DNA from: Deltaproteobacteria bacterium
GTDB taxonomy: Bacteria > Desulfobacterota > Desulfobulbia > Desulfobulbales > Desulfocapsaceae
DNA length: 64,000 nt
Direction of reading: 5' to 3'
Assembly (NCBI GenBank): GCA_026388715.1
Contig: JAPLJF010000002.1
Span: forward strand, 43,305-107,304
Shown here: piece after piece, positions 1-10,198 of the stretch
Numbering within the stretch: position 1 is the stretch's first letter
Layout: each line of letters opens with the position of its first letter
Translations under genes and position numbers: made by a program
Notes under the pieces: generated by a model
What the model saw: the letters and a program-made list of their open reading frames with translations, nothing else
Told to the model about the DNA's origin: nothing
The model's database searches: none

Positions 1-658
1 TGGTCCGATCAGAAGCATTCTGCTCCTGCTGGCCATGGTCAGTCTCATGGGGATGCCCTATTCCGTGCTGGTGCCGGTCTTTGCCAAGGAGGTCCTGCAT
101 GGTGGCGCCCATACCTTTGGATTTTTGATGGCGGCAGCAGGCAGCGGCGCCATGATCGGCACGCTTTATCTTGCCTCCCGTCAGAGTGTCCTCGGGCTTG
201 GCCGGGTGATTGTGATGGCGACGATTTTTTTCGCTGTCGGTATTGCCACCTTTGCCCTTTCCAGCAATTTCATCCTCTCGCTTACGGCGCTGTCGGTGAC
301 AGGATTTGGGGGAATGACCCTGGTTGCCTCTTGCAACACGGTTCTGCAGACGATTCTGGACGAAGACAAACGCGGCCGGGTCATGAGCTTTTTTACCGTG
401 GCGTTTATGGGGGTGGCGCCGTTTGGAAGTCTCGGCGCCGGGTCAATGGCCGGCATTATCGGCCCGCGTACCACCTTGCTTCTCGGCAGTATTGGCTGCC
501 TTGCCGGGGCTGCCGTTTTTGCACGATACCTGCCGCAGATCAGGGAGAAAGTGCGCCCCATTTATCTGCGCATGGGAATTATTCAGGAAGTCGCCAATGG
601 CATGGAGAGTGCGGCAGAACAACCGCCATTGCCGGAAGACCATTCATCTGAAAAATAA
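1..658 (+). CDS. MFS transporter, C-terminal part (5' end outside window)
   Basis: Hydrophobic multi-TM ORF (35..658) with MFS-like glycine-rich helices; reading frame appears to continue upstream of the window. Confidence 0.7.
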   Translation, partial: GPIRSILLLLAMVSLMGMPYSVLVPVFAKEVLHGGAHTFGFLMAAAGSGAMIGTLYLASRQSVLGLGRVIVMATIFFAVGIATFALSSNFILSLTALSVTGFGGMTLVASCNTVLQTILDEDKRGRVMSFFTVAFMGVAPFGSLGAGSMAGIIGPRTTLLLGSIGCLAGAAVFARYLPQIREKVRPIYLRMGIIQEVANGMESAAEQPPLPEDHSSEK

Positions 659-765
659 TTGCGGCTTGAAACAGCCTCTTTGACCTTCCCAGGAGATAAG
701 AGGACATCCATGATTGAGCAAGGATCTTCAGAATATGGTAACGACGAACACCCGTCCGGCACGTC

Positions 766-1083
766 TTAAAACGTCTTCAGGATATGCTCGGCGATCGCCT
801 TGGCGTCGCTGTCGGGCAGGACGTTGCTATCGAACTTCGACATGCCCGGCCCGGGGTTGCGCATCTTGTCAACGATTGCTTCGACGGTGTTGACCTCCCG
901 TTCCCCCTTATATAGAGTTTCGTGAGGTTTGATGATGTTGCCGCCGTTCGGATGGCAGACACTGCAGTGTTGCTTAAAAAGCTCTTCCCCGGTGGCTGAA
1001 GCCTGTGCGGTATTTGCCGTTGATATCCACAGACAGATGGCTGACAAAGTAAGTGTAAGGGTAACAAGTTTTTTCATTTTCAT
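766..1083 (-). CDS. Exported mono-heme c-type cytochrome
   Basis: Signal peptide MKMKKLVTLTLTLSAICLWISTANTAQA and one CSVCH heme motif. Confidence 0.85.
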   Translation of the reverse strand: MKMKKLVTLTLTLSAICLWISTANTAQASATGEELFKQHCSVCHPNGGNIIKPHETLYKGEREVNTVEAIVDKMRNPGPGMSKFDSNVLPDSDAKAIAEHILKTF

Positions 1084-1103
1084 AATCCTTATCTATTAAA
1101 GAG

Positions 1104-1448
1104 TTATTTTTCGTCGGTACCATATTGTGCGGCAAGATAACTGCTGATGGTTTTGGCATCCTCGTCGGAGATCGGCGCACCAAAGACCTTGATCATCTTG
1201 TGGACTTCGCTATCCCAGGTTTTCGCAGGCAAGCGGGGCTGCATCGGAATGTAATCGGGGCTGTGACAGATGCCGCACAAGGTCATCACCTTGTCTTTGC
1301 CGGCCCCTTCTTTTAACTCGGCAGGAATAGTCGGCAGGGTGATTGAATGAACAGGCCCCATTTCTTCGGCCTGCACCATCGGGACATGATGCTGAATAAG
1401 GAAAGCTCCGGCTGATACCAGTATGGCGAATACGATATTTTTTTTCAT
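1104..1448 (-). CDS. Exported mono-heme cytochrome, probable sulfite dehydrogenase cytochrome subunit (SorB-like)
   Basis: Signal peptide, CGICH motif, directly downstream of a SorA-like molybdoenzyme. Confidence 0.75.
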   Translation of the reverse strand: MKKNIVFAILVSAGAFLIQHHVPMVQAEEMGPVHSITLPTIPAELKEGAGKDKVMTLCGICHSPDYIPMQPRLPAKTWDSEVHKMIKVFGAPISDEDAKTISSYLAAQYGTDEK

Positions 1449-1456
1449 ATCCCCTC

Positions 1457-2647
1457 CTATCCGACGATGACGTCGACTTTTTCAATATTGTTGAGCATAT
1501 AGCCAGCCGGATTCCACAGACGGTCAAAAGGCTGGGACTCTCCGATACTGTTAGTTGCTCGCGCCATCAGGGTGTGTTTTCCTTTCTGCGCCGGCTTCCA
1601 GGGCAGCGTCCACTGGACCCAGGAGTACTTGCCGAGATCCTTGCCCAATTTGGTCTCCTTCCAGGTCTTGCCGCCATCCACCGAAACAACGACATCCTTG
1701 ATGCCGTAACCGCCAGAGAAGGCAAGGCCGGAGATAGCCACCTCCTTGCCCGCCGGCAACCGGTTGCCTTCGGAGGGCTCGATGATAAGCGAACGGGTAT
1801 TCATCCGGTTGATCGGCACGGTCTTGCCGGGCTTTGTGCCGGGCGGTACACAGGCACAGGGATTGGCCGGGATGCGGTAGGCCGGATCCATCCAGAATGT
1901 TTCCAGCGGTTTGGACAGCACGGTCACATCGCTGAGCGCCTTTACCCAATACGACGCATACCAGCCCGGCACGACCAGTCGGGCCGGAAAGCCGTTGAGC
2001 ATGGTCAGCGGTTTGCCGTTCATCTCGTAGGCGATGATGATATCTTCTTCCAGGGCCTTGTCTACCGGCAGCGACTTGACCAGGTCCGGGACGGTGGGAA
2101 GCGGCCCGGAATCGAGGCCATTAAAGGCCACTTCCACCGAATCTCCCTTGATTCCGACCTTGGCCAGAATGTCCTTCAGGCGGACGCCGCCCCAGGTGAT
2201 ATTACCCATGGCGCCGTTGCCCCACTGCCCCCCGGGAACGCGCGGGTCAAAGAAGCTGCGGCCGTTGCCGGCACATTGGATGACGGCGGTATAGGTGACC
2301 TTGGGGAGTCCTTTCAGGTCATCCATCGAGAGTTCCAAGGGCCGCTCGGTATTGCCGCCGACCTTGAGACGCCAGGTCCGCAGATCGACTGAGGTGGGGA
2401 TATTGGCGATATGCCAGCGGACAAAGAGCGCTTCGTTCGGCGTGATCAGTTCCTTGAAAAAATGTTTGGGCGTCTCCAGCTGCGGTGGTCGTGAGGTGAG
2501 GAGGATCAGGTCCGTCTTTTCGGGGAAACGGACCAATTTCCCCTCACTGGCAAAAAGATCGGTTGGTATCCCCCCAAAGGCGGTTATCATGCCGATAGAA
2601 CTTGAGGTTTTCAGGAAATCCCGACGTGAAAAAAATCTACTCTTCAT
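1457..2647 (-). CDS. Tat-exported molybdopterin sulfite oxidase family protein (SorA/SoxC-like)
   Basis: Start at MKSRFFSRRDFLK (twin-arginine) with GGAGGGG RBS; sulfite-oxidase fold signature QCAGNGRSFFDPRVPGGQWGNGAMGNITWGGVRLKD; the 443-aa ORF in the track starts too far upstream. Confidence 0.85.
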   Translation of the reverse strand: MKSRFFSRRDFLKTSSSIGMITAFGGIPTDLFASEGKLVRFPEKTDLILLTSRPPQLETPKHFFKELITPNEALFVRWHIANIPTSVDLRTWRLKVGGNTERPLELSMDDLKGLPKVTYTAVIQCAGNGRSFFDPRVPGGQWGNGAMGNITWGGVRLKDILAKVGIKGDSVEVAFNGLDSGPLPTVPDLVKSLPVDKALEEDIIIAYEMNGKPLTMLNGFPARLVVPGWYASYWVKALSDVTVLSKPLETFWMDPAYRIPANPCACVPPGTKPGKTVPINRMNTRSLIIEPSEGNRLPAGKEVAISGLAFSGGYGIKDVVVSVDGGKTWKETKLGKDLGKYSWVQWTLPWKPAQKGKHTLMARATNSIGESQPFDRLWNPAGYMLNNIEKVDVIVG

Positions 2648-3047
2648 ATACCCCTCCTTCAATGGAATTGTTTTGAAAAAAGACCTCCGACTGCATTTCA
2701 TTACGGCAACAATGATTAGGAAATGAAAAGATATGAACATCCACAGGTGAAGAACATAGCGTGGAAACTTTAATGAATTATTTACCACGATAAATTATCA
2801 TACCGCGGCCGGATATTAAAACTTTTTTTGCCTTGGAAACTCAAAATAAAACAAAGGGACTTCACACATGTTTTTCTCCCTCTTTCCCTTCCAGCCGGGC
2901 AATTGCCGCTTGAGCGTACGACGATTACCATGTAAAGAATGGCATGCTACATAAACTGTTCTTAAAACTGGAGGAACCCCATCTCGCAGAAGATGTTTCA
3001 CTTTCCCCGGAACAGTTGGTCCAACCTGAAAAGGCCAACCCTCAAAA

Positions 3048-3579
3048 CTACGGCTGCATTTGCACGTAACCTTCCTGTATCAACTGGATCAGGCGGCCCA
3101 CTGCTCCTGAGTTCACCTTCACGCCCGGCAGCAGGTCTTCATTGCCCCATTTGTGGTTTTTCATGGAGACCGCACATTCTTCTATCTGCACCCCCTGTTT
3201 GAGCAATTCGGCGATACGGTCTTTATAGGGGTTGCCGGTGCTGACATGGCGATACGCGTTGTAAGCTTTGTCGTTCAAGGTCATGTATGCTGCATCACCA
3301 TGGAAGATGCTGATAATCTGGCCTTTTGTCCCTTGTTCCTTGAAACGGTTGGCCAGCAGATGCATATAGTTAATGCCAACGGGTAAATCTCCGGCAAACG
3401 CCAGATGATCCATATTAAACACGACATTCGCTTCGTTAAGCACCACGGGAATATCAACATGAATAGCGTCTGCGGCCTTGCCATCTTTGTTTTCAGCGGC
3501 CAACAGTGATCGCCTCTGCCCCAAAACTTACAACCAAAATCATTATAAACAAAATTTGCGCCCATTTGCTTCCTGCCAT
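3048..3579 (-). pseudogene. Exported DsrE-like protein, frameshifted
   Basis: GGAGG-preceded signal peptide MAGSKWAQILFIMILVVSFGAEA starts at 3579 in one frame and stops at 3493; the DsrE-like body (VVFNMDHLAF...IISIFHGDAAYMTLNDKAY) is in another frame from about 3524. Confidence 0.7.
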
Positions 3580-3693
3580 TTTAGTTCCTCCTTCTTTTGT
3601 GATGACTCATGTTACCTCGTTTATTTGCAAGCAGTTATTGTTTTCCCGAATCCCTCCTCACCTCCTTTGTTGGCCGAAAACGCCGACACCTTC

Positions 3694-5142
3694 TTATACC
3701 GCCACAAAAGTGCCCCTGAGTTCTGCGTGAATGGGATGATGAGCAGCCAGATACTTTCGCATGGCATCTATCATTCGCTCAGATCGGTTTTCACGATTGC
3801 GTCCATATTTCGGAGGGACCCCTTGCGGGGTTACGAATGCTGCGGGGTAGTATCGGCTGGGGTGTACCTCTTCGTTGCCGGCAAATAATTTTTGAATCCG
3901 CTGCCCTGGGGGATTCTCTATCTTGAAGTACACATTAAGACCGAGACAGCGCTTGACATAGCCTCCCATCTGTAGATAAGGATCGCAAGAGAATGTCCTT
4001 TCAAGGTTCTCCTCCAGCATCGCCTTGATTTCCTCTCCCGTCAACTCTACTGTTGAGACCGGCGGATTCATGGGAATGATGTTGTAAAGGTCATTCAAGG
4101 TTACCTTTCCGGGAACTATTGGTGCGCCGTAGCGCCAGCCATTTGAAAATGCCAACTGTGCCCCGGTGCTTTCAAGCAACGCCTGGAGGAGGAAATTATC
4201 CATAGTGGCCTCCAGGGTTGTTCCCCGGTTGAGCGCGGTGGCAGTTTCGCCGACAACCTCCGAGAGGTCATGTTTATACGGTGCGAGTGCCTGTCTTACC
4301 AGGTCATCTACTATGGGATCAGGTTGTATAGCTGCTTCGACCTCAATCAACCGATGCCGGTAATCGACGATTTGTCCGCCCTCCACCTCCAGATCCAGGC
4401 GACCCAAAAAGGAACCATGGCAGCCTGACTGCATAACTATGGTTTTACCATTAAGAACTGGCTGATACAGGCGATTATGGGTATGGCCGCTGAGACAAAT
4501 ATCTACGCCATGCACCTCGGACAACAGCTTCATCTCCTGCGGAAATCCGAGGTGGGAGACCAATATGACCAAGTCGACCTTTTCCTGGGCGCGTAACATA
4601 TCGACAATCAGCGGAAGTTCGTCCCTGCCCAGGGTAAAGGAGATGCCTTCGCTATAAGAAGGCGGCATAGCCTTATCCACAATATTTGAGGCTATCCCGA
4701 CAAGGCCGACTCGCAATCCGCCAATCTCTTTCACAACATACGGCTGATAGACCAGCTTCTTGGTCTCTTTATCGTAGACATTGTTTGCCAGCATCGGATA
4801 ATGAAGCTCAGCAACTCGTTGCTTAAATACCTTTGGGCCATAGGCAAACTCCCAGTGAGCGGTCATGGCATCAAGCCCCAACGAGTTCAAGATGGGAACC
4901 AAAGCCTGCCCCTGTGTATCCAAGGCAGGGTAGGTGCCATGAATGGTATCGCCACAGTCGCAAAAGAGAGTACGTCCCTGACTTTCAGCCCGGATCTGTT
5001 TTACAAGCGTGGCAATGCGGGCGTACCCTCCCGCTGGACGGTATTCTGCGTGGTCGCCCTGCCAGAACAACTCCTGGTGCAAATCAAAATAGGCATGGCT
5101 GTCGTTCATTTGAACTATTGAAAGTATCTTTCTGCTCTTCAT
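3694..5142 (-). CDS. 5'-nucleotidase/UshA-family metallophosphoesterase with SoxB-like active-site motif
   Basis: QMNDSHAYFD, DCGDTIHG, TAHWEFAYG (SoxB-type HWEF rather than NHEFD), LSGHTHNR motifs; 482 aa; no obvious signal peptide. Confidence 0.8.
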   Translation of the reverse strand: MKSRKILSIVQMNDSHAYFDLHQELFWQGDHAEYRPAGGYARIATLVKQIRAESQGRTLFCDCGDTIHGTYPALDTQGQALVPILNSLGLDAMTAHWEFAYGPKVFKQRVAELHYPMLANNVYDKETKKLVYQPYVVKEIGGLRVGLVGIASNIVDKAMPPSYSEGISFTLGRDELPLIVDMLRAQEKVDLVILVSHLGFPQEMKLLSEVHGVDICLSGHTHNRLYQPVLNGKTIVMQSGCHGSFLGRLDLEVEGGQIVDYRHRLIEVEAAIQPDPIVDDLVRQALAPYKHDLSEVVGETATALNRGTTLEATMDNFLLQALLESTGAQLAFSNGWRYGAPIVPGKVTLNDLYNIIPMNPPVSTVELTGEEIKAMLEENLERTFSCDPYLQMGGYVKRCLGLNVYFKIENPPGQRIQKLFAGNEEVHPSRYYPAAFVTPQGVPPKYGRNRENRSERMIDAMRKYLAAHHPIHAELRGTFVAV

Positions 5143-5293
5143 TTCCTTCTCCTTCCTTTCAGTCAGGTCACTGCCTTCTTCTCTGATTGATAATCTTCAC
5201 CAACCTCCCGCGGACATCTGCCGTCAGGCTCCCGAAAACCGATAGACAGCGCCATGCTAAAATGGTAAGATTCATAATACTCTCCTCAAGAGT

Positions 5294-7189
5294 TTATTCA
5301 TGATGGTATTTCCCCCCGCTTTCCAATATCTTGTCGTATCCGGCTTTTTCTTCAGCATATGCCCTCTTGTCTCTTATCTTCGGGATGGAAAAGTTTCCCT
5401 TTAAACCCCACTTGCCTGACAGGGGCTTAAGTCCCTCCGGGGTCGATGTCCCATCGGCCCCGGAAAGGTTTTCAATCCTCAAACCCTTTCTGTCAGCCAC
5501 AAGCGTGAAACTGCCTGACAGGACATCCTTATAAGCGGTATCAGGGTTTTCCATCCACTTGTAATCCACTACAACCTTTTGCGCCCCTTCTGCTCCGTGA
5601 CAGCTCTCACAGGTTCTGGCCTTTGTTACGGCATGGGCAACCTTGTCGATATTCAACCAGGCCATGACCGTGCCTTCATCCTTGCTGCCTTCATAGGTTC
5701 CCGTGACAGCAAAGGCATCATCGGACGGATATTCCCTCTTCATATTTACATCCGGCTTGCTCCTGAAGATAAGCTTCCCTGTCAGCTTTATCTCCTCCTT
5801 CTTAACATTGGTTGAGATGTGCGGGACTATGTGATAGGGGTTCCACTGGTCTTTCTTATTCTTAAGGATGATGGGGGCCATTGCATTAACCGTATAAAGT
5901 GGATGCCTGTTCAGGGGGGTCTCCACCCCGAATTTTTTTCCAGGCGCCCAGAAGTTAAAGGCATAGCCTGCTATTAAGGGGGTATGGCAGGCCTCGCAGG
6001 AGAGATTCCTGTGCATTCCCTTCTTATGGTTAGATACCTCTTGTTTATGACATTTTGCACACTGCACTGGCTCGGGACTCCTTATCTGATCTCCCATATT
6101 ATGGGTTTTGTGATTCTGATTATGACAGTCCACGCAGGTTATGCCTTTGGCAAAGTGTATGTCGGGGGTCTCAATATATTTTTTTGAGTTCTCATTCTGC
6201 GGATCAGCCACAGCATTCCTGGCAAAATTCCCCTTTATAAATCCATCGCCCCTCCGTCTTTCCATGGGGCCGGCGTGACATATCTGGGCCCTGCCGCCGC
6301 CCATGCACGAAAGCGCCGGAGGTTTAAAGGAAAAGGTATGAACGCCTGCCTCTTTTGGGCTGCCCTTACTGTCTCTGGCCTCTTTATTAAAAGGACTGTA
6401 ATGACAATCCAGGCAACCTGCATGGCAGGTATTACAGTTTCTCTGGTTGGCGAATGCCTGCTCTTTGCCAAGATGGGCAGTGCTGACAGCATTGTATCTC
6501 TCCATATTTTTGGCAGTAAAGCTGTCATTGTCGGGCGTTGTCGTGGCTGCTGTCCAGAGGCCGCAGGTCTGAGGACCAGTAGGGCCGACCCAGGTTACAT
6601 ACTGGCTCTGGGTCAAGGCCAAACCCATTGTTGTCTTCATATAGCTTTTGACAGCCTCCGGGTGGCAGGTTCCACAAGTCTTCTCGGCAATGCCCGGATT
6701 AAAGGCACTAGTATTGATATCCTTGTCATGCCATTGGATAACCGACACCCTTGGGTTAAGCACAGGTTTTCCATCCTTGCCGATTACTCTTGGGAAAAGG
6801 GCATTGCCGGCAAAGTCACCTTTCGGCTTCAAACTTTTGATGGATTCCCTGTCTTCTCCTGTAAGCTCCCTCCTCGAAACTGCAACAGATCCCTTCTTCA
6901 TGACCACAGCTAACCCCAGGATGCCTTTATGCGCCCCTTCAATGGTATTGTCCTTGGGGTTTCCCTGATGACACATCTCGCAGGTTGCAGGCATGCCGGA
7001 CTGCTTTTCCACTGTCTCCTCGGTTATGGTAAACTCCGGATAGCCCAACTCCTGCATCTTTTTTTCATTGCTATGGCACTGAAGACAGGTGCTGGTTTCT
7101 TTAGGTCCCTGTTGAGCAATGGTCTTATGACTGGTAATAAGCAATATGCTTATACTTAGCATCAGCCCGAATATTACTTGTTTTTTCAT
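5294..7189 (-). CDS. Exported multiheme c-type cytochrome
   Basis: Signal peptide and nine CxxCH motifs (CLQCH, CEMCH, CGTCH, CNTCH, CLDCH, CVDCH, CAKCH, CEACH, CESCH) plus one CX8CH (CMGGGRAQICH). Confidence 0.9.
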   Translation of the reverse strand: MKKQVIFGLMLSISILLITSHKTIAQQGPKETSTCLQCHSNEKKMQELGYPEFTITEETVEKQSGMPATCEMCHQGNPKDNTIEGAHKGILGLAVVMKKGSVAVSRRELTGEDRESIKSLKPKGDFAGNALFPRVIGKDGKPVLNPRVSVIQWHDKDINTSAFNPGIAEKTCGTCHPEAVKSYMKTTMGLALTQSQYVTWVGPTGPQTCGLWTAATTTPDNDSFTAKNMERYNAVSTAHLGKEQAFANQRNCNTCHAGCLDCHYSPFNKEARDSKGSPKEAGVHTFSFKPPALSCMGGGRAQICHAGPMERRRGDGFIKGNFARNAVADPQNENSKKYIETPDIHFAKGITCVDCHNQNHKTHNMGDQIRSPEPVQCAKCHKQEVSNHKKGMHRNLSCEACHTPLIAGYAFNFWAPGKKFGVETPLNRHPLYTVNAMAPIILKNKKDQWNPYHIVPHISTNVKKEEIKLTGKLIFRSKPDVNMKREYPSDDAFAVTGTYEGSKDEGTVMAWLNIDKVAHAVTKARTCESCHGAEGAQKVVVDYKWMENPDTAYKDVLSGSFTLVADRKGLRIENLSGADGTSTPEGLKPLSGKWGLKGNFSIPKIRDKRAYAEEKAGYDKILESGGKYHHE

Positions 7190-7223
7190 CTCTTCCCCTT
7201 CTGGTTTTGTAAGTGTTGCACAT

Positions 7224-7775
7224 TCACGGGGTTATTTCCATGTAGCCGGATTTTTCGAAATCAACCACAGCCCCGATGCCGGATACCACGATGCGGCTGA
7301 AAGGGAAAATATCTTCCAGTTTATAGCCTTTCAATTTCATGGCCACATGACACTCGTACATCTTCACCCCGCCTCTGTGCATGGCTTCAATCATCGCCTT
7401 GTTGGGATTGCCTTTGGGATGAGGCTGCTTAACTTTGAGATTATACGCCTCATCAGTCAGCAGAAACTGGGCTCCATCGCCCCTGAAAACCATAATGATC
7501 TCATAGTCTTTTCCGGACTTCATACCGAGGGCGGTATATTGATCATAAAGGTTTTTGGTCGCCATGACCTGCTTGCTTATGCCGTTCGGTATGGTGTCCG
7601 CATAATTTATTTGAGCAACCACTTTAATCCCTGTTTGATTAACAATCTGCAGCGGGGGCTTTGTATTTTCTGCTTCTACCCCATCTGTTTCAGCCCAGGC
7701 AACATGTTGGCAACCTGTCAGGAAGAGGACAGAGAGTCCGAATACCATTGCCAAAAAATTAGTTTTTCTCGCCAT
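7224..7775 (-). CDS. DsrE-like lipoprotein
   Basis: Lipobox LTGC near N-terminus; body similar in pattern to the 3048..3524 ORF (IIMVFRGDGAQFLLTDEAYN). Confidence 0.7.
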   Translation of the reverse strand: MARKTNFLAMVFGLSVLFLTGCQHVAWAETDGVEAENTKPPLQIVNQTGIKVVAQINYADTIPNGISKQVMATKNLYDQYTALGMKSGKDYEIIMVFRGDGAQFLLTDEAYNLKVKQPHPKGNPNKAMIEAMHRGGVKMYECHVAMKLKGYKLEDIFPFSRIVVSGIGAVVDFEKSGYMEITP

Positions 7776-7777
7776 AA

Positions 7778-8479
7778 TTATTCTCCATTTTTGATTTTCA
7801 CCTGCTGGGTCCGGTGTGAAGAGTAGTTGCCAACAAGACTGGCCACCATTACAGCCAGATAAAACTGGCCGATTGCCGCTTCAAGATAAGCCAAGGTGCG
7901 CACCAGGACGCCGACCGGCACGATGTCTCCGTATCCAAGGCCGGTCAGCGTGACAAAGCTGAAATAGGTCAGCGCGGGGAATTGTGGCTGCCCACCCTCG
8001 GCGAGGCTACCGGAAAATGCTGCCCATCCGAACGGGTACAGCAGTTGATACATGATGGCCCAGATCAGCCCCAGCAACAGGTAGACACAGAAGGCCCCGA
8101 CCAGTGAATTGAGGTCGGCCTGGTGCCAGACGAACACGTTGCGCGCGGCGATCAGACAACTCAGGATGTCGAATATCAATACCAGCAGAAACCTTAAGGG
8201 TTCGAGAATCTGGTGGTCGTCGAAAACTTTGATTGCGGTAATGACTAAAATGGCCACAACCAGCAGCATCCCGATGCGAAAAATGCGGCGCGAGGCCAAC
8301 ATACTCCAAACACTGACCAGCATGGACAGGTTGAATATCAGTATTACGGAGTAGCGCCCGATGCTCGGGAATACACTCATAAAAGGCAGCGCCAGCAAGA
8401 TGAGCAACAGACCTGCTAACAGGTACCAAAAATTCCCGCTTCGGTGGGTCTTACCAAGTGTTTGCATTTTGCTCTCCAT
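7778..8479 (-). CDS. Two-pore-domain-like ion channel (Ion_trans_2 type, K+ channel-like)
   Basis: Multi-TM with selectivity-filter-like TLTGLGYGDIVPV. Confidence 0.75.
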   Translation of the reverse strand: MESKMQTLGKTHRSGNFWYLLAGLLLILLALPFMSVFPSIGRYSVILIFNLSMLVSVWSMLASRRIFRIGMLLVVAILVITAIKVFDDHQILEPLRFLLVLIFDILSCLIAARNVFVWHQADLNSLVGAFCVYLLLGLIWAIMYQLLYPFGWAAFSGSLAEGGQPQFPALTYFSFVTLTGLGYGDIVPVGVLVRTLAYLEAAIGQFYLAVMVASLVGNYSSHRTQQVKIKNGE

Positions 8480-8626
8480 ACGTTTTACCTAAAGTCGTTA
8501 TTACTGGCGAGTGAGTCTATGCATGGTGGTAAATGGCCTAATGGTTCAAGGCGCAGCGGGTTTTTCCGCGGCTGCCGGTGGTTGGGCATTGAATGTTGCC
8601 ACGATCGGATCGTGGGATCATCGCTG

Positions 8627-9040
8627 CTAAGTACTATGGATTAAATAAATTACAAGAAAGATTCCGATTGCAAGAATTGTGGCGGCAAGCAGCATGTCAA
8701 GTATCAATGAGGGTTGATATGTATCTTCATCTATTTGCTTTTCAACCTTTTTATATCTGATAAAAGCAAGCACACCCATTAAGGCGCCAAGGCCAACAAG
8801 GAATATTCCCAAGATTGATGAATATCCATGAGAAGGAGGAGGAGCGGTTTTATCAATATTTGACGTCCCCAAAAAATATGACACTTGTTTTATGAACAAT
8901 GAAAACTTCTCAACAACAAAACCAAATGCCATTACCCCAATGCTCGTTCTTATCCATGCAAGAAATGTCCTCTCATTTGCCATGTGGACACGGCGGTTAC
9001 GGATCTTTTCGGATTTTGTATCTTCTGTTATCTCCGGCAT
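8627..9040 (-). CDS. YidH/DUF202 family membrane protein
   Basis: NRRVHMANERTFLAWIRTSIGVMAFGFVVEKFSLF is diagnostic of DUF202. Confidence 0.9.
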   Translation of the reverse strand: MPEITEDTKSEKIRNRRVHMANERTFLAWIRTSIGVMAFGFVVEKFSLFIKQVSYFLGTSNIDKTAPPPSHGYSSILGIFLVGLGALMGVLAFIRYKKVEKQIDEDTYQPSLILDMLLAATILAIGIFLVIYLIHST

Positions 9041-9168
9041 ATTGCTCTCTCTAAATATAAAAAATTCTTGCTGATAATAGTTTTGCTACTCTAAGACCGA
9101 CAATCGCTGCGACTGAAGCACCGGAAGGAAAGTGAGCAGTATGCCCCTTCCTTTACACCCGTTCCGGA

Positions 9169-10182
9169 TCACTTCCCGCCGATGTAGGGTTTGAAGCCAT
9201 AACGCTCGAAGATCTCCAGCGCCTCCGGCGACACCAGGAAGTCCAGCCATTGCTTGACGGCCTGTGGATGGGCCGCCCCTTTCACCATGGCTGCAGCGTA
9301 GACCGCCGTGGTGTTGTCCTTGGCTGGAATAGGTATGTGGCTTATCGGGTGTCCCGCCTGTTCCTGAAAAATAGCCTCGGACTTCCAGGTTACACCCGCA
9401 TCTGCCCGTCCCTGCATTAAATAGAGCGGCGTCTGCCGATGATGGATCTGGGTAAGGATCGTCTCCTCTTTCTTTACCTTGGCGTCGTAAACCATCTGTT
9501 CGAGAGGCTTGCCGCCGACCTTTTCCAGAGAAACCTTGATCTGCCGTGCCACCCCCTCGTACTCCGGGTTGGGCATGACCAGCCGCACCCCCGGTTTGCC
9601 CAGGTCCGCAAGCCCCGTGATATGGGCAGGGTTATCCTTGGGGATCATTATGGTGAGATCATTGGTGACGTACGGTATCGCAGGACCTGTCAGCGTTCCC
9701 TTGTGAATGAGCATATCCACCGTTTCCAGGTCGGCGGCGTAGACGTCCGGATGGACAGTCCATGTCATGTTGCCGACGGTGATGGTGCCTCCATTCTCCA
9801 TCTGCTTGATCAGGATGCCTGGTGGTAAGGTTTCGTAGTAGATCCTGCCCTTGAGATCCGGGTGATCCTTCTCAAAGGCCGCCACCAGCGGGGCCATGAC
9901 GAAGAAGTAATTGCCGCCTGCAAAGATTACGAATTGGGGGTTGTCGATGCTTCCGTGGAAGTCCGGCAGGTTGTCCACTTCCGGTACCGTGAATTCCAAC
10001 CCCTTGTCGATGGCCGGATTGTTCTTGCCATGACTCCAGGGCGGGAATATCTGTTCTTGATAGCTTGGTGTTTTCATATGGCCCCCAAAACCCATATCCG
10101 CTCCCTGGGCACTCACGCCCGATAAGGACAGCAAGATCGCAGCCGCCAGGGCTGCCACACGATGATACATTTGTTTTAGCAT
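9169..10182 (-). CDS. Periplasmic substrate-binding protein, molybdate-type (ModA-like)
   Basis: Signal peptide from MLKQMYHRVAALAAAILLSLSGVSAQG; SBP_bac_11-like organisation; no permease or ATPase adjacent. Confidence 0.65.
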   Translation of the reverse strand: MLKQMYHRVAALAAAILLSLSGVSAQGADMGFGGHMKTPSYQEQIFPPWSHGKNNPAIDKGLEFTVPEVDNLPDFHGSIDNPQFVIFAGGNYFFVMAPLVAAFEKDHPDLKGRIYYETLPPGILIKQMENGGTITVGNMTWTVHPDVYAADLETVDMLIHKGTLTGPAIPYVTNDLTIMIPKDNPAHITGLADLGKPGVRLVMPNPEYEGVARQIKVSLEKVGGKPLEQMVYDAKVKKEETILTQIHHRQTPLYLMQGRADAGVTWKSEAIFQEQAGHPISHIPIPAKDNTTAVYAAAMVKGAAHPQAVKQWLDFLVSPEALEIFERYGFKPYIGGK

Positions 10183-10198
10183 TTTTCTCTCTTTTGAA

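Noticed and set aside
1574-2392. 272-aa plus-strand ORF
   Set aside because: Antisense shadow of the SorA-like gene; no recognisable domain
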